From NCBI GenBank assembly GCA_009746045.1, contig RPFO01000097.1, positions 40,001-104,000 on the forward strand: a stretch of 64,000 bases of DNA, read 5' to 3'. The notes under the pieces were generated by a model that worked only from the letters and a program-made list of their open reading frames with translations, did not search any database and was not told where the DNA came from. The position numbers and the translations under genes are program-made. Position 1 is the stretch's first letter, and the number at the start of each line of letters is the position of its first letter. This document shows, piece by piece, positions 21,736 to 32,283 of the stretch. Source of the stretch: Mesostigma viride (taxonomy: Eukaryota; Streptophyta; Mesostigmatophyceae; Mesostigmatales; Mesostigmataceae).

Positions 21736-22902
21736 TTAATTCTTGGGCCGCATGTTGCCAGCCGGCTTGGGCGGGCGCTTCTTGCCCTGCGGACCGCGTG
21801 TGTGCTTGCAGTCCTTGGCGAAGTGCCCTGGCTGGTGGCAGGCGCCGCACAGCCGCACATTCGGACCAGCCTTCATGTTGGCTGGGCAATCCGACCACAC
21901 ATGCCCGGTGCCCTGGCATCGGCCACACTTCTCTTCACCTGCACCATGAATTCTTGCAATGGGCGCTGCAGCAGAGGAAAGAGGGTCAGAAATGCCCGCC
22001 GCCACCAATGCCTTGGCGGCAGCCGGCACAGCAACAGAATTGCGAATAATCTGGAAAGCCTCTGCCCTATTTGCTAGCTTGTCGACAGTCAGTGTTCCCG
22101 ACATGCCCTGGAGGGCGGACTCAGACAGGCTACCAGACATGATGCCCTTTGCCAGAAACATTACCACCGAGAAGGCGTCACCTGGCGAGCATGACGACAA
22201 CGCCAGTTTCTGCTCGTAGTCGAGCGTTGCCTGGCTGATGTCTACCTTCCGATTCAGATCAAACTTTAGAATACTTACTGCATCTGCGACGAGGCGCATG
22301 AGCCCCGTCTTCAGGAGATTCTTCTCAAGACTAGCCATGAATTCTTCCCAGCTCCGGTCCTCCTTGTAGGCTATCTCGATCAGGTCGGATACGACCTAAT
22401 TGTAACCCTCGGTGGCCAGCCGATTGCGCCTCAGCAATTCGATAGGCTTGGCTACCATGTCTTGGACATCACTGTGCCACTTGCGCAGGTTCAAAATAAA
22501 CTGTTCTTTCACCTTCTCTGATGGCTCAGGAGCCGCCGGAATCGGAGCAGGAATTCGCTCCTCGATAACCTTTTGCTCCTTCATCCAGAGGATTCGGGCA
22601 GCACGGTCCAGGCTTGCATTGCGCAGCCCAGCCTCGTTGGTGATTCTCGCCTGTGATCCACTTGGCAGCTCCACTGCACGGGCAGCTGCAGGTGCAGTTT
22701 CCTCCGCCGCAGTGTCCACCACTGCGGGGCTAGGATCCTGCTTGGCAAATTCTTCATTCAGATTCCTCTGAATCTCGCTCGCGGTGGGCTTGCGGAGTGT
22801 GCCCAGACCGAGTGTGCCCTTCGAGCCCAGGGCTCCGAGATTCGGCAGCTTGATTTTGTGTTTGATTTTGGACAACGGCGTTGTCAGGCCCGTCCGGAAC
22901 AT
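21736..22902 (-). pseudogene. gag: Copia-5 gag
   Basis: The ATG at 22902 lies about 28 bp inside the right LTR. The first frame (168 residues) ends at 22396. A second frame from 22338 gives a helical capsid-like region and two CCHC knuckles, CGRCQGTGHVWSDC and CGACHQPGHFAKDC, followed by a basic tail. Only one stop or frameshift separates the two halves. There is no room for a pre-gag frame. Confidence 0.82.
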
Positions 22903-22929
22903 TTTTGAAAATGTTCTTTCTTGAGTACA

Positions 22930-23275
22930 AGTTGCAATAATGTGTTTTGGATATCAACGCTCTTCGTCGAGAGGCAAGTGCTTTGGTGCTACGCAGAGGA
23001 ACACGCAGGCGGCTAGTTAAGTAATGCAATACGCATTACTTTTGCATACTTGCAAGTATGCAAAAGTAATGCGTATTGCATTACTTAACTCGGCTACCTC
23101 GTCCGCCGTCACGTTGCATTTATTTCTCATTAACTTATCATCGTGCATTGGAGTCCGAGATTCCTCGGCGCGACGCTAGATGCCGTTCACAAGATTCCGG
23201 CGCAGCAAAGATGCTGACGGCGCGGCGTCCACACTATAGGATTTATGGTACTGAGTAGAACTACAAAGTACAACT
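22930..23275 (-). repeat. Copia-5 LTR (5' LTR) carrying a palindrome
   Basis: Same sequence as 11385-11664 except for a few small indels and the 76-bp palindrome at 23015-23090 with its CGGCT duplication. Followed by the TSD GTGCG. Confidence 0.9.
23015..23090. mobile_element. Palindrome family H2, 76 bp
   Basis: A perfect palindrome from AGTTAAGTAATGC to GCATTACTTAACT centred on TTGCAA. It is flanked by CGGCT (23010-23014 and 23091-23095). The other Copia-5 LTR has the empty site near 11470, which proves insertion. Ends are again AGTTA...TAACT. Confidence 0.95.
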
Positions 23276-23280
23276 GTGCG

Positions 23281-23660
23281 TCTATCAGATATTGTACAGG
23301 CTTTGCAAAGAGCCAAGAAGGAGCCTAAGGTGTCCAAGCTTGTCCAGTTGGATGAACCTGAGGTATAGCTGCCATGGAAGTAGATACCAATGCACAGGTT
23401 TCTGTCATGGGACCTCAGCATACAGGAAAACTGCTGGTCGGTGAACCAAGTTGCCCCTGGGTGTCTGACTTCAGTGGTAGGACGCATCTAAGGGTGTTGG
23501 GAGAGGTTACTGCCCCTGTCATGGGTGTGGATGTGACCTTTCTTGTGCTAGAAGACTATGATGGCCCTGTGATTTTGGGTCAGAATTTTCTGGGCAATCC
23601 TGGGATTTCTATCAGAGCTACAGCTAGCTCTGAGAAGAGATGGCTGGGGGATGATTCCCC
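23281..23660 (+). pseudogene. pol: Copia-1 protease
   Basis: Resumes Copia-1 after Copia-5. The linker IVQALQRAKKEPKV matches GLIGALQRAKKQPKV of Copia-2. MEVDTNAQVSVM is the catalytic Asp region (Asn in place of Gly), WVSDFSGRTHLRVLGEV follows, and VILGQNFLG is the second hallmark. The domain again precedes RT. A stop lies in the linker near 23365. Confidence 0.85.
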
Positions 23661-25086
23661 TAGAAAATTTCAGGACAACATTTCCAGTCAGGTGCAGGGC
23701 CAAGCCGGTCAAGGGTGTAATGTAAAATGGGATGAAGGGGAGGTGCCCCCAGCAGCCAGTTTGGTGATTCCAGCTGTGTTGCACCCCAGCAGTATTGGCA
23801 TAACTCACAGGAGCCTTGCTGCACACTCTCCTTTGACATATATGACCAGCTAGTCCAAGAGATGAGCTCGCCTACTTTGTTTGAGGCTTGGAAGCTCGCC
23901 TTCTCCAAGGCATTGGAGGAGTGGCTGCAGTTTGAGTGTGCTGCACCAACAGACAGGCGTCCCCCAGCATCAAGGAAGCTTGCTTTGAGATTTGTGCTGA
24001 AGATCGAGGAAGGTTGTGGATGAGGTATCAGTGCCCCATGTCAGGCCTGTCCTGAATGAGTATCACGGCACGGGGACGGTCTGCTGGGAGAGGAGCTGTA
24101 CATGCCAGGAATGTTACACGACACGTGTGGAGAATTTTGCTGTGTCTATACGTGGGGTTGCTGAACAGGGGAAATGCTATGTCATCAGTGCAAGAGGGCA
24201 TTTTTAAAATCTGATCCAGAAGTGGCCAGGAGGGTGTGGAAGCAGGATGAGCCTTATTGTGTCGAGGTGCCTGCTATCTGGAAGCTGGAGCTGCATCAAC
24301 ATTTCCTGGTTATTCTGAAGGGCCTGGAAGGTCTCAGGTCGAGCCCTATCATCTAGCTGGAGACTCACGCTGCAGGAAGCTCTGATCAGTGAGTGTGGCT
24401 TGAGAGTGTCTTCAGTTGATCCCTGTTTAATTGTTGCTGGCCGGCCCAATGGGAGGGTCTGCCAGTGTATGCTAGTTTGCATGGAGATGATCTGCATTTG
24501 CTAGCCCCCACGACCTGGCTGAAGAAGTTTATTCCTGTTATCAGTGGCAAGTTTTCACTGGGCAAGGAGCTATGGCAGGAACCCAACAAGCCTGTAGTGT
24601 TCTGTGGAATGCAGGCTAGTAACCCTGTGCAAGAGGGATGGGGAGTGGAGTATCAGGCTTCAGGCTGGAAGAGATTATAAGCAGACCATTGTTGTGAAGG
24701 CCTTCAGTTGCCAGAGAAGATCACCCAGGCTGCAGGTCCTGAGTTGAGAGGCATGTGGGCCTGGTTTGCCAGCATCTGTGGTCCATCTTTGATGGTCCAT
24801 AGCAGAATGCCTGATGATGTGCTTGAGGATGAGAAGCCTCGAGTCATAGCCCGATTGGTGGAGAGTACCCCTGATCTGATTTTGTCTGGGATTAACTTTG
24901 CCCAGCCTATCACCTTGGAGATCTTTGTTGACAGTTCCATGGATGCTCGCCAGGTTACCAAGGTCAGGGGGAGATCTGCTGCTCTGTTTGCTTTTTATCA
25001 GAGCAGGGCAAGTTTGTTCAGCTGGTACAGCAGACTACAGAAGAGGGTCTGTATCAGTTCAGATGTGGCAGAATGCAGGCCATATG
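23661..25086 (+). pseudogene. pol: Copia-1 RT and start of RNase H
   Basis: RT pieces in several frames: LALRFVLKIEE, HVRPVLNEYHGTG, then VYASLHGDDLHLLAPTTWL near 24470-24510 with HGDD as catalytic motif. RNase H begins with EIFVDSSMDARQVTKVRG and reaches SSDVAEC at 25070. Copia-2 interrupts here (TSD ATATG) and RNase H resumes at 32901. Numerous frameshifts and stops. Confidence 0.85.
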
Positions 25087-25702
25087 AGTTAACGTAAAGG
25101 ATTTACGTTAGATGGATAGAGATTGTTACGCTCTTTCCAACGGCACCTTGAACGCCTCATTTGGTTAAGGAACGTAAAAGTTATGACGTTTCCTAGGCTG
25201 TGCCGACAGTACCCGGCGCGCCACTGTGGGCGCGTACGGACACAGGATGTACAAGTGTCACTTTGATAGTCCGCAGGACGTTGACAGGACTTGTACAGGA
25301 CTTGATGGTCAATTGATAGGTAGGCGCACTGTAGCGCGCCAGGACCTATGAGACAATTGATGCTGAGTAGTGTACGGATAGGTCCACAGGACTAGCCGTA
25401 TGGACAATTGATAGATCTGCGCGCCAAAGGCGTGCCAGAGTCTGTGTAATCAATTGATTGACAGTTCAGCTGTGACAGTGCAGCTGAATACTTGGACGCG
25501 TCCCTAACAACCTATATGTGTGACTTGGTCGCACCGGGACGCTAGTTCTTGCGTGCACGTTCTCTGGCACTGCGACCCTGTCGCCTGTGCTGCGTGCAGT
25601 CTTGGAAGTGACGTGACTTACGTCTGTGTTTCCTTGTTATTAATAAAGGCAACTTCCTGCAAGAACCATGGCGGAATTCGTGGCATTCTCACTCTTACAA
25701 CT
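25087..25702 (+). repeat. Copia-2 5' LTR
   Basis: 616 bp, begins AGTTAACGTAAAGG and ends TTACAACT. It contains AATAAA (about 25645), a likely polyadenylation signal, near its 3' side. The internal region starts CGTATTACACGCC, which is also the first internal sequence of Copia-4 and therefore a candidate primer-binding site of unknown tRNA. Confidence 0.93.
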
Positions 25703-25726
25703 CGTATTACACGCCTCGTTCAAAAG

Positions 25727-26439
25727 ATGCCAAATTCTGAAGAATTCCGGATTCCCGCCGATGAGGAAATAGCCGCTCCGCCGGCTGGTCCTCCACCAAG
25801 ACCGACTGCGCCGTCGTGGCAGCAATTGCTCGACGAAGTCACGATCTCGCTCGACGAACTTCATCGTCGGCAGCGCGCAGTTCTTCCATTGCTCGGGGAT
25901 TTCCCCGAGGACCCCAGTTGCCGCAGCTGGTGCCGGCTATCCGCGCCATTGGACACGATTCGTACCATTTTATCGCAATTTACGGTCCAGGTGCGGGGAG
26001 GTTTGCGGTCGGTGAACGAGGTCACCACTGCCATCGAGGAGCTGGATAACGCCATCTCTTCGCTCACCGGTTACCAGAGAAACTTGCAAAACTGGGCATC
26101 GCTACGCACGGGGGGCGCGCCGGCGGTGTCGACAAATTTATTTCAAGATCTCGCGTTGCTGTCGCTGCTCACACGCGGCGTACGCAGTCGCGAACGCCAG
26201 GTTCTTATTAACCTGGTGGCTTTTCTCGCGTCTCTGCGAGAGTGGATTCCCGCAGGGTGGGAATTGTTATCCATTTTTACTCATCCTCTGCGCCTCGTCG
26301 CGCGTCGGCGCGCGCAACTTTCGCGACGGGAAGCACACCGGTTTTAATACATACCGGTGCAGGTCCGGCACACACGCCGGATATGGAGGATCCTGAGTTT
26401 ACCTACGAGTACTGTGATTTCCGGGGCCTCGACTACTGA
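25727..26439 (+). pseudogene. Copia-2 ORF0, extra gene before gag
   Basis: The ATG is 24 bp inside the LTR. The main frame runs 206 residues to 26347, and a shifted frame supplies the natural end EYCDFRGLDY at 26439. Segments shared with Copia-4 include DELHRRQRA, LLGDFPEDP, FTVQVRGGLRS, NEVTTA, APAVSTNLFQD, ERQVLINLVAFL and FTHPLR. These are conserved although the DNA differs by roughly a fifth, which argues for protein-level selection. It looks helical, with no membrane segment and no known domain. It is not gag, which follows at 26604 with its own zinc knuckle. Function unknown. Confidence 0.7.
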
Positions 26440-26603
26440 GTCGGCCAATTTTTATCCAGTGCTCGTCGACATTTTGTCGAATTTTCGGCGGCAATTCGCG
26501 GGGGCGGCGGCGACACCGGCGCAGGCGGCAGTTGTGACAATCTTTTGTACATACTTTTTCTGCTGCTTTGCTGAGGTGTTCTTTGAATAGCTTGTAGTGC
26601 AGA

Positions 26604-27711
26604 ATGGCAGACGGGCGCCGTAGCAAAGGTGTCCAGCCAGTGGGAATAATGGTGGTGCTGGTAGTGGGACCGCTCACGTAGATGACGTGGGGGTTACCGG
26701 AGAGATTACCAACATTCATCACAATAATAATAATGCACAAGCTGTTCTTGGCTATGATCTCACTACCCAGGGTTTGCTTATTGTGAATCAACTGCAACCT
26801 GTCACGTCAGACACAAAGCCCAAGCAGGCTGAGGAGTTTGTGGAGGGGCTAGAGGGGTTTCCAAGTTTGTACGGTGGTACAAACTATTACCAGATCTGGA
26901 TAGGTAGCCAGACTTTTGGCAAGTGTACAGATCAGATCAAGGACCTCACTAGAGAGTGCAAGAAGGCCAACAAGGCCTGGTCCAGCTACGTGGCAGAGTT
27001 AAAGGAGCTGCTAGAGGATCAGAGGAAGAAAGTGGGGATCCATTGGCAGGATAAATACCAGGGGTGGGAGGTCAAGGGAGACCTGATCCAGAACTTCCTT
27101 AACTATTGTAAAATGGTTGAGGAGGGCAGGGCTCATGGCTTTAATGTTGCTGACAACATAGCCCTGACAAACTGGCTCAAGGTTTCTGGGCTGGACAAGG
27201 CTACACGTGGCTCTTTAAAGGTCATGTGTGCCCCACACTCAACCCTCAAGGCCTACAAGGTCATAATCAAACAAGCACTCGAGGCAGAGGAGCTGTTTGA
27301 GGGTGGAGTGCCAGCAGTGAAGGCTACCCAGGCAGGTGGGCGTACCCAGGGGGCTCCAAGACGTCTGAGGCTGACAGAAGCCAAGGAGGGCGTAGGGGCA
27401 ACCAACAAGCGGAAGGCCATCATTCACCCGACCCTGACAGGAGGTCACACTCCAAGTCGGTGTTCAGGCGGGTGGGTGGTCAGCCCAAGCAGGGCAACGC
27501 GTCTGACAACGGGGGCAGTGGCCAGGGCAAGTCAAAGATACAATGCTACCTGTGCAAGGGGTGGGGGCACATCAAGAAGGAGTGTCCCAGCTTCAAGAAG
27601 TCCCAGGGCCAGGGCAGCAACAAGAACAACAACAACAAGAAGAACAACAACAAGTCCCAGGCAGGCCAGCCTTCAAAGGGCAGTCAGCAAGAAGACAACA
27701 AGGAGCAGTGA
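26604..27711 (+). pseudogene. gag: Copia-2 gag
   Basis: Probable start MADGRRSKG at 26604. A frame change near 26640 leads into the main frame, with a capsid-like helical core (AEEFVEGLEGFPSLYGGTN to EAEELFEGG, about 26820-27310). A further shift brings the CCHC knuckle CYLCKGWGHIKKEC (27544-27586) and a Gln/Asn/Lys-rich tail ending at 27711. A TGTACATA motif lies just before it at 26547. Confidence 0.85.
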
Positions 27712-27851
27712 CTGTCTGAGGCAACCCCTACACACCTTAATTCACCCAGGGGGAGGCCAGGTGCTCCAATGCAGATTTTATATCTGGGCAACAAGAGGGT
27801 GATCTCCAGGTTCAGGGTGGCCCCAGGTCACCTGGAGAGGTACAGGTTCCT

Positions 27852-29597
27852 ATGAAGACGTCCTTGACAGCTGGTGCAGCTGTAAGAATGTCTGACCCCA
27901 TGCATCCTCGTGCTGGGCACGAGGGTGGACCTCTCATTTTGAGAGAAACCAATGTACAACCACAGAGGGGTGTGAAGGCCTCTGGTGGTATGCATGTGGT
28001 CCCTGCTGGCGGTCCAGGTGTTGGGCATGAGCAGGGTGACTCAGGCTCTGAGTCAGAACAGGATGGAAGTCAGCATGGTGATGCTGGACAACCTGACAGC
28101 ACAGTCCTGACTGTGCCAGGGACTGCTTCCTCTGTGTACCAGGAGTTGGGTGCCCGAATCCACAACATGTTTGGGCATGCCACTTCTCTGTCAAACAACT
28201 TTGCCTTCCGTATGGGCAGGGCACCCCTTCTCAAGGCGTGTCAGCAAGCTGCCTCACGGTGTAAGTGCCAGTTGTCCTCCAACAAGCCCAGGAAATCACA
28301 TGCCAAAGCTCTACCTCAGAGCATTGGTGATCTGCAGTGTGATATCCAACACATCAGGGGCATGCAACTGTTGGTGTGCGTGGACAGGTACACAAAATAC
28401 AAGGTGCTGGAGCATTTACCTTCTATGAAGAACAGGTACTTGCTGGCTGCCCTGCAGAATGTAAGAGCCAAGTTTCCTACCACAAGGATCCAGGTGGACA
28501 TGCAGTTTCAGCATCTCAAGGGTGATCCTACCCTTCCTGAGTTGCTGGTTACACCTAGGGAGGCTCATGGGCAGCAGGGTGCTATCGAGAGGGCAATCCA
28601 GGAGGTCAAGAAATTGATCATCTCTGAAGACTGGGTACCCTTGTCTGCACCTGCACTTGTCAGGAGTGCATGGCTGAGGAACGTGGAGCAGCAGCTGAAC
28701 AGCAGGGTTAACTTCTACTATGATGGAGTTGCTGTCAGCCCAATGGGTCTATATCATGGCCTGTGCCCACCACATGTGCTGGAGGGCTGGAAACATGCTG
28801 CACATGTCACCTTTGCCAAGCTGAGGGAGAAGGACCGGGGTTGGAAGATGCTGGAGCCACAAGTGGGTCAGAAGGTCCTAGCTTGGAAGGAACCTAGCCT
28901 TTATGGCAAACGTGGTAGCTGGAGTCCTGGGGTGGTTACCCAGGTTGATGAAGCTAGCCACGCATGCTTGGTCAGCATGGAGGACGAACCAAAGCATGTA
29001 CACCGGCTGAGTTGGTCATATGTCAAGCCTAACCTGATGAATGAGGGCAGTCAGGCACAAGGCTCACAGGATCTGCAGGATTTTCAGGTCCCAAGTGACA
29101 TCACTGACGCAACGACCACATCTGTTGCAGGGGAATCTGTCAGCCCTGGCCAGGTTGCAGAGGTACTTGTTGAACAGGCTGCAAGGTCAACAGCTGGGGA
29201 GTCAACTGTCAAGCCCAAGGCACTAACCAAGCCCAGGGGGACAAGTTTGGCTGGATTGATTGGGGCTCTACAAAGAGCCAAGAAGCAGCCCAAGGTAGCC
29301 AAGCTCAGGTGGCATGGCAATCTGGGGCTGGACACTGCCTTAGAGGTAGACACTAATTCTCAGGTTTCCATCATTGGGACCAGGGCTGCAGCAGGGTACA
29401 GCATGTCTGAACCCAGCTATCAGTTTGTGTCTGACTTCAGTGGCGGGGTACACGTGAAGGTACTGGGTGAGGTATCATTCCTATCCTTGGACAGGACACT
29501 GCTTTTGTGTCTTGGAGGGCTATCAAGGACCTGCTCTTCTGGGGCAGAATTTCCTATGCCAGGATGGGGTAGTGATCACGTCCTCTCTCCTGACTAA
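27852..29597 (+). CDS. pol: Copia-2 integrase with protease N-terminus
   Basis: 581 uninterrupted residues. A Gly/Ser-rich leader comes first, then the HHCC-like region RIHNMFGHA with CQQ...CKCQ. LQCDIQHIRG (first Asp), YTKYKVLEHLPSM, QVDMQFQHL (second Asp) and QGAIERAIQEVK (Glu) follow, with the last two acidic residues 29 apart. The C-terminal strand region is GKRGSWSPGVVTQVD. The linker GALQRAKKQPKVAKL then joins directly to ALEVDTNSQVSIIG of the protease, so integrase and protease are one polypeptide in this order. The frame runs off the protease near 29480 after an indel that Copia-4 shares. The gag stop lies 140 bp upstream. Confidence 0.88.
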   Translation: MKTSLTAGAAVRMSDPMHPRAGHEGGPLILRETNVQPQRGVKASGGMHVVPAGGPGVGHEQGDSGSESEQDGSQHGDAGQPDSTVLTVPGTASSVYQELGARIHNMFGHATSLSNNFAFRMGRAPLLKACQQAASRCKCQLSSNKPRKSHAKALPQSIGDLQCDIQHIRGMQLLVCVDRYTKYKVLEHLPSMKNRYLLAALQNVRAKFPTTRIQVDMQFQHLKGDPTLPELLVTPREAHGQQGAIERAIQEVKKLIISEDWVPLSAPALVRSAWLRNVEQQLNSRVNFYYDGVAVSPMGLYHGLCPPHVLEGWKHAAHVTFAKLREKDRGWKMLEPQVGQKVLAWKEPSLYGKRGSWSPGVVTQVDEASHACLVSMEDEPKHVHRLSWSYVKPNLMNEGSQAQGSQDLQDFQVPSDITDATTTSVAGESVSPGQVAEVLVEQAARSTAGESTVKPKALTKPRGTSLAGLIGALQRAKKQPKVAKLRWHGNLGLDTALEVDTNSQVSIIGTRAAAGYSMSEPSYQFVSDFSGGVHVKVLGEVSFLSLDRTLLLCLGGLSRTCSSGAEFPMPGWGSDHVLSPD

Positions 29598-31333
29598 GGA
29601 AGGGGCTGGTCAGGTCCCACTGATTAATTTCAGGACCACTCACCTATCACGTGCAGTAACCAGGACGGTTAAGCGTGTGCAAGTGTGCCAGGGGCAGGAG
29701 CCCTTGGTTGATGACCTCATATTGCCAGCTGCTAGTCATCCAAGCAGTTTGGGCATTGGTCCTCACTCACTTGCTGGACACAGCCCTATCAACTACCAAG
29801 GCCTGGTGAAGCTCATGTCCTCTCCCATTATGTGTCCCCAGGTCACACTGGGTCTGATTAAATCTGGGGAGGACTGGATCTCCAAGAAATGCGTGGAACC
29901 TGTCAATGACCTGCCTCCTGCACGACGTCTACTCAAGCTCAAGTTTGTCATCAAGATGAAGGAGGTGGACGGGGTCAAGGTACCACATGTCAGGCCAGTG
30001 CTGAATGAGTTCAAGGGTACTGGTGAGTGCACTGCTGAGGAGTTGTATACCCCTGGCATGCTGCATGACACTTGGAGGCTGCTGCTGTGTGTATTTCTAG
30101 GCCTTCTCAACAAGGGCTTGGACTATGGCTCAGTGGTGGTAGACTTCAAGAGGGCATTTCTGGAGGGGATGCAGATGTGGCACAGGAAAAGTGGGAGGGC
30201 AAGACGCCTTTCTATGTCAGGGTGCCTGCTGTATGGAAAAGGGACATTCACACTGAGTTCCTTAAAATCCTCAAGGGCCTGGAGGGCCTGAGGTCAAGTC
30301 CAATAATCTGGAGGGAGACTCTCAACCGTTTCCTGAAGGAGCATTGCAACTTGAAGGTCTCTCCTGTAGACCCCTGTCTGTTTCTGGGGCAATGGGAAGG
30401 CCTGCCAGTGTATGCTTCGCTGCACGGGGATGACCTACATCTGATAGCTCCCACGTCGTGGCTTAAGGAGCTGATCTCCATCATTAAGTCCAAGTTTCCT
30501 CTGGGTAGGGAGCAATGGCAGGTGGAGAATGAGCCTCTGCTGTTTGTGGGCATGGAGGCCACACTGGTGAAGAAGGGGGGGAGTGGCGTATGCTGCTGGT
30601 GGGGGGCAATGATTATCAAGAGACCCTCATTAGCAAGCTTCCTCCAACCATCACACAGGCACTGTGTCCTATGGTGAGGGGCATGGTTGCTTGGGTGGCA
30701 GGCATTTCCAGGCCAGACCTTATGGTCATAGCCAGGTTGCCTGATGACATGCTGGTGGAGCTAGGGTCTGCCAAGGTGGCTGATCAGGTCAGGGCTTCAT
30801 CTGGCATTCTGTTGTCTGCAGTGGATTTATCACAACCCATTTGCATGGAGCTGTATGTGGATAGCTCAATGGACAGCAGGCAGGTCTCCAAGGTCAGGGG
30901 CAGGGCTGCAGGGCTCTTTGTGCTCAGACAGGAAGGCCTGGGGAGTTTGGTGAGCTGGTTTAGTCGCCTGCACAAACGGGTGGCTGTCAGCAGTGATGTG
31001 GCAGAATGCAGGGCTATTTGTGAAGGCATTCACACAAGCCTTTATCTGAAGGAGTTGCTTCATCAGATGACTTCTAACACTCCTTGGCCACTTCAGGTTA
31101 CCACTCTTCTAAAAACAGACTCCATGGGGATGGTGCAGTTTGTGCACAGGCAGATGGCCAGAAGTAGGGACTTGGATTATCTCCTTCTTAAGGAGTTGTC
31201 CTCCTTGGCCAATATTGAGCATATCCCTGGGGTTGACAATCCTGCTGATGCTTTGACCAAGCTAGTGCAGAAGGCAGCAGTGCAATACAAGGTTCTTCAG
31301 TCTCTGATGGACCCATCTCAGCAAGCTGTCTAA
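29467..31333 (+). pseudogene. pol: Copia-2 protease C-terminus, RT and RNase H
   Basis: VLEGYQGPALLGQNFL completes the protease. RT follows with LLKLKFVIKMKEVDG, HVRPVLNEF and SVVVDFKRAFLEG (first Asp). KGLEGLRSSPIIW and VYASLHGDDLHLIAP (HGDD motif, about 30412-30455) come next. RNase H shows LYVDSSMD, AECRAI, LKTDSMG and the terminal NPADALTKL. Frameshifts near 30168 (one G missing compared with Copia-4) and 30590 split the frame. Confidence 0.9.
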
Positions 31334-32263
31334 GCTGGTGCCTGGTTATAGGGCATTGGAGAGCAGATTGTGTGGTAGTGTCAGCATTGTGACTGGCATA
31401 ATACCTGTATTTTAGTCTGTACTAAGGCTCATGGACCATGGTACACTCACTCTGATTTTAATCAGGATACAGCCAGGTTTTGGCTGGGGTTCATGCTGTT
31501 GACTACACAAGGTTGACAGGTCCATTACAGACCATGTATTCTATTTTAAAAGAAATGTATATTTGTACATACTTCTCACAATGGTCTGGGAACCTTTATT
31601 CTGGGGTTTATAGGGCGGGGTTCGATTCCCTGGTATTATGTTTCTACAAGCTGGCCTGTTCAGGTGTTTGCCTGTTCAGACTTCCCTAGTTCCCCAGGGC
31701 AGGATTTAATTGTTGCCTATGTGTTTCATTTTGTCATTTGTTTGCTGTGGCAGTTTACCATCTGGCAAGTAGACGGGCGCCGTAAGACGGGCGCCAATAG
31801 ACCCCTGTTGAGAGAATGACAGGCAAACTATTGTAATACGCCTTACTTTGTCAAGTGGTATTTTAATTGTCATGGATTTATTGTACTTATATTGAATATG
31901 TACTGGGTTTTATGGGATTAGTATCTGGGATTAATGTAACTCACCGCCAGAAGGTCATTGTACTGGAGGCTCTACCGAGGTGATGGGATTAATTCCTGGA
32001 GAAGACCTCATAGAATTAACCTGTATGTATTTAATTTTGTGTGCTTCTAATATCTGGTGGTACTCTGTAATGCCACTTCCATAGGTTTTTATCCATTTCT
32101 CATGGAATGGTTTTCCCTGTGGCAGATCTGTTTCTTTTCCAGTTCCTTAAAAGAAAGGGCTGGGGGAATGGCATTGGCCATTAAAGACATCTGTTCAAGC
32201 TTCAAGCTGGAGTGAAGGACATTTCAAGCTACTTCAAGGGTCCCTGGCAGGGGATGTGATCCC
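31334..32263 (+). other. Copia-2 3' UTR
   Basis: About 930 bp without genes. It contains TGTACATA at 31565, the T-arm-like hairpin at 31613-31634 and two GACGGGCGCC repeats (31772-31795). GACGGGCGCCGTA also occurs at the gag start codon region (26609). The rest is AT-rich. Confidence 0.6.
31613..31634 (+). ncRNA. T-arm-like hairpin in Copia-2 3' UTR
   Basis: The core CGGGG-TTCGATT-CCCTG forms a 5-bp stem (one G-U pair) with a 7-nt loop matching the tRNA T loop and the Pol III B box. The same 22 nt occur at 46094-46115 (Copia-1) and 57633-57654 (Copia-4). The flanks of the Copia-1 copy are unrelated to those of Copia-2. No complete tRNA can be folded around it. Confidence 0.6.
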
Positions 32264-32283
32264 TAAAGAAAAGAAGGGATTGG
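32264..32283 (+). promoter_or_regulatory. Copia-2 polypurine tract
   Basis: AAAGAAAAGAAGGGATTGG lies immediately before the 3' LTR. Copia-4 has the same tract at 58282-58300 and Copia-1 a close one at 46650-46666. It is the expected plus-strand primer. Confidence 0.85.

Noticed and set aside
29440-29520. Programmed frameshift inside the Copia-2 and Copia-4 protease
   Set aside because: The shared indel near GAGGTATCATTCC sits inside a domain, and both copies carry further decay. Common inheritance of a defect is simpler.
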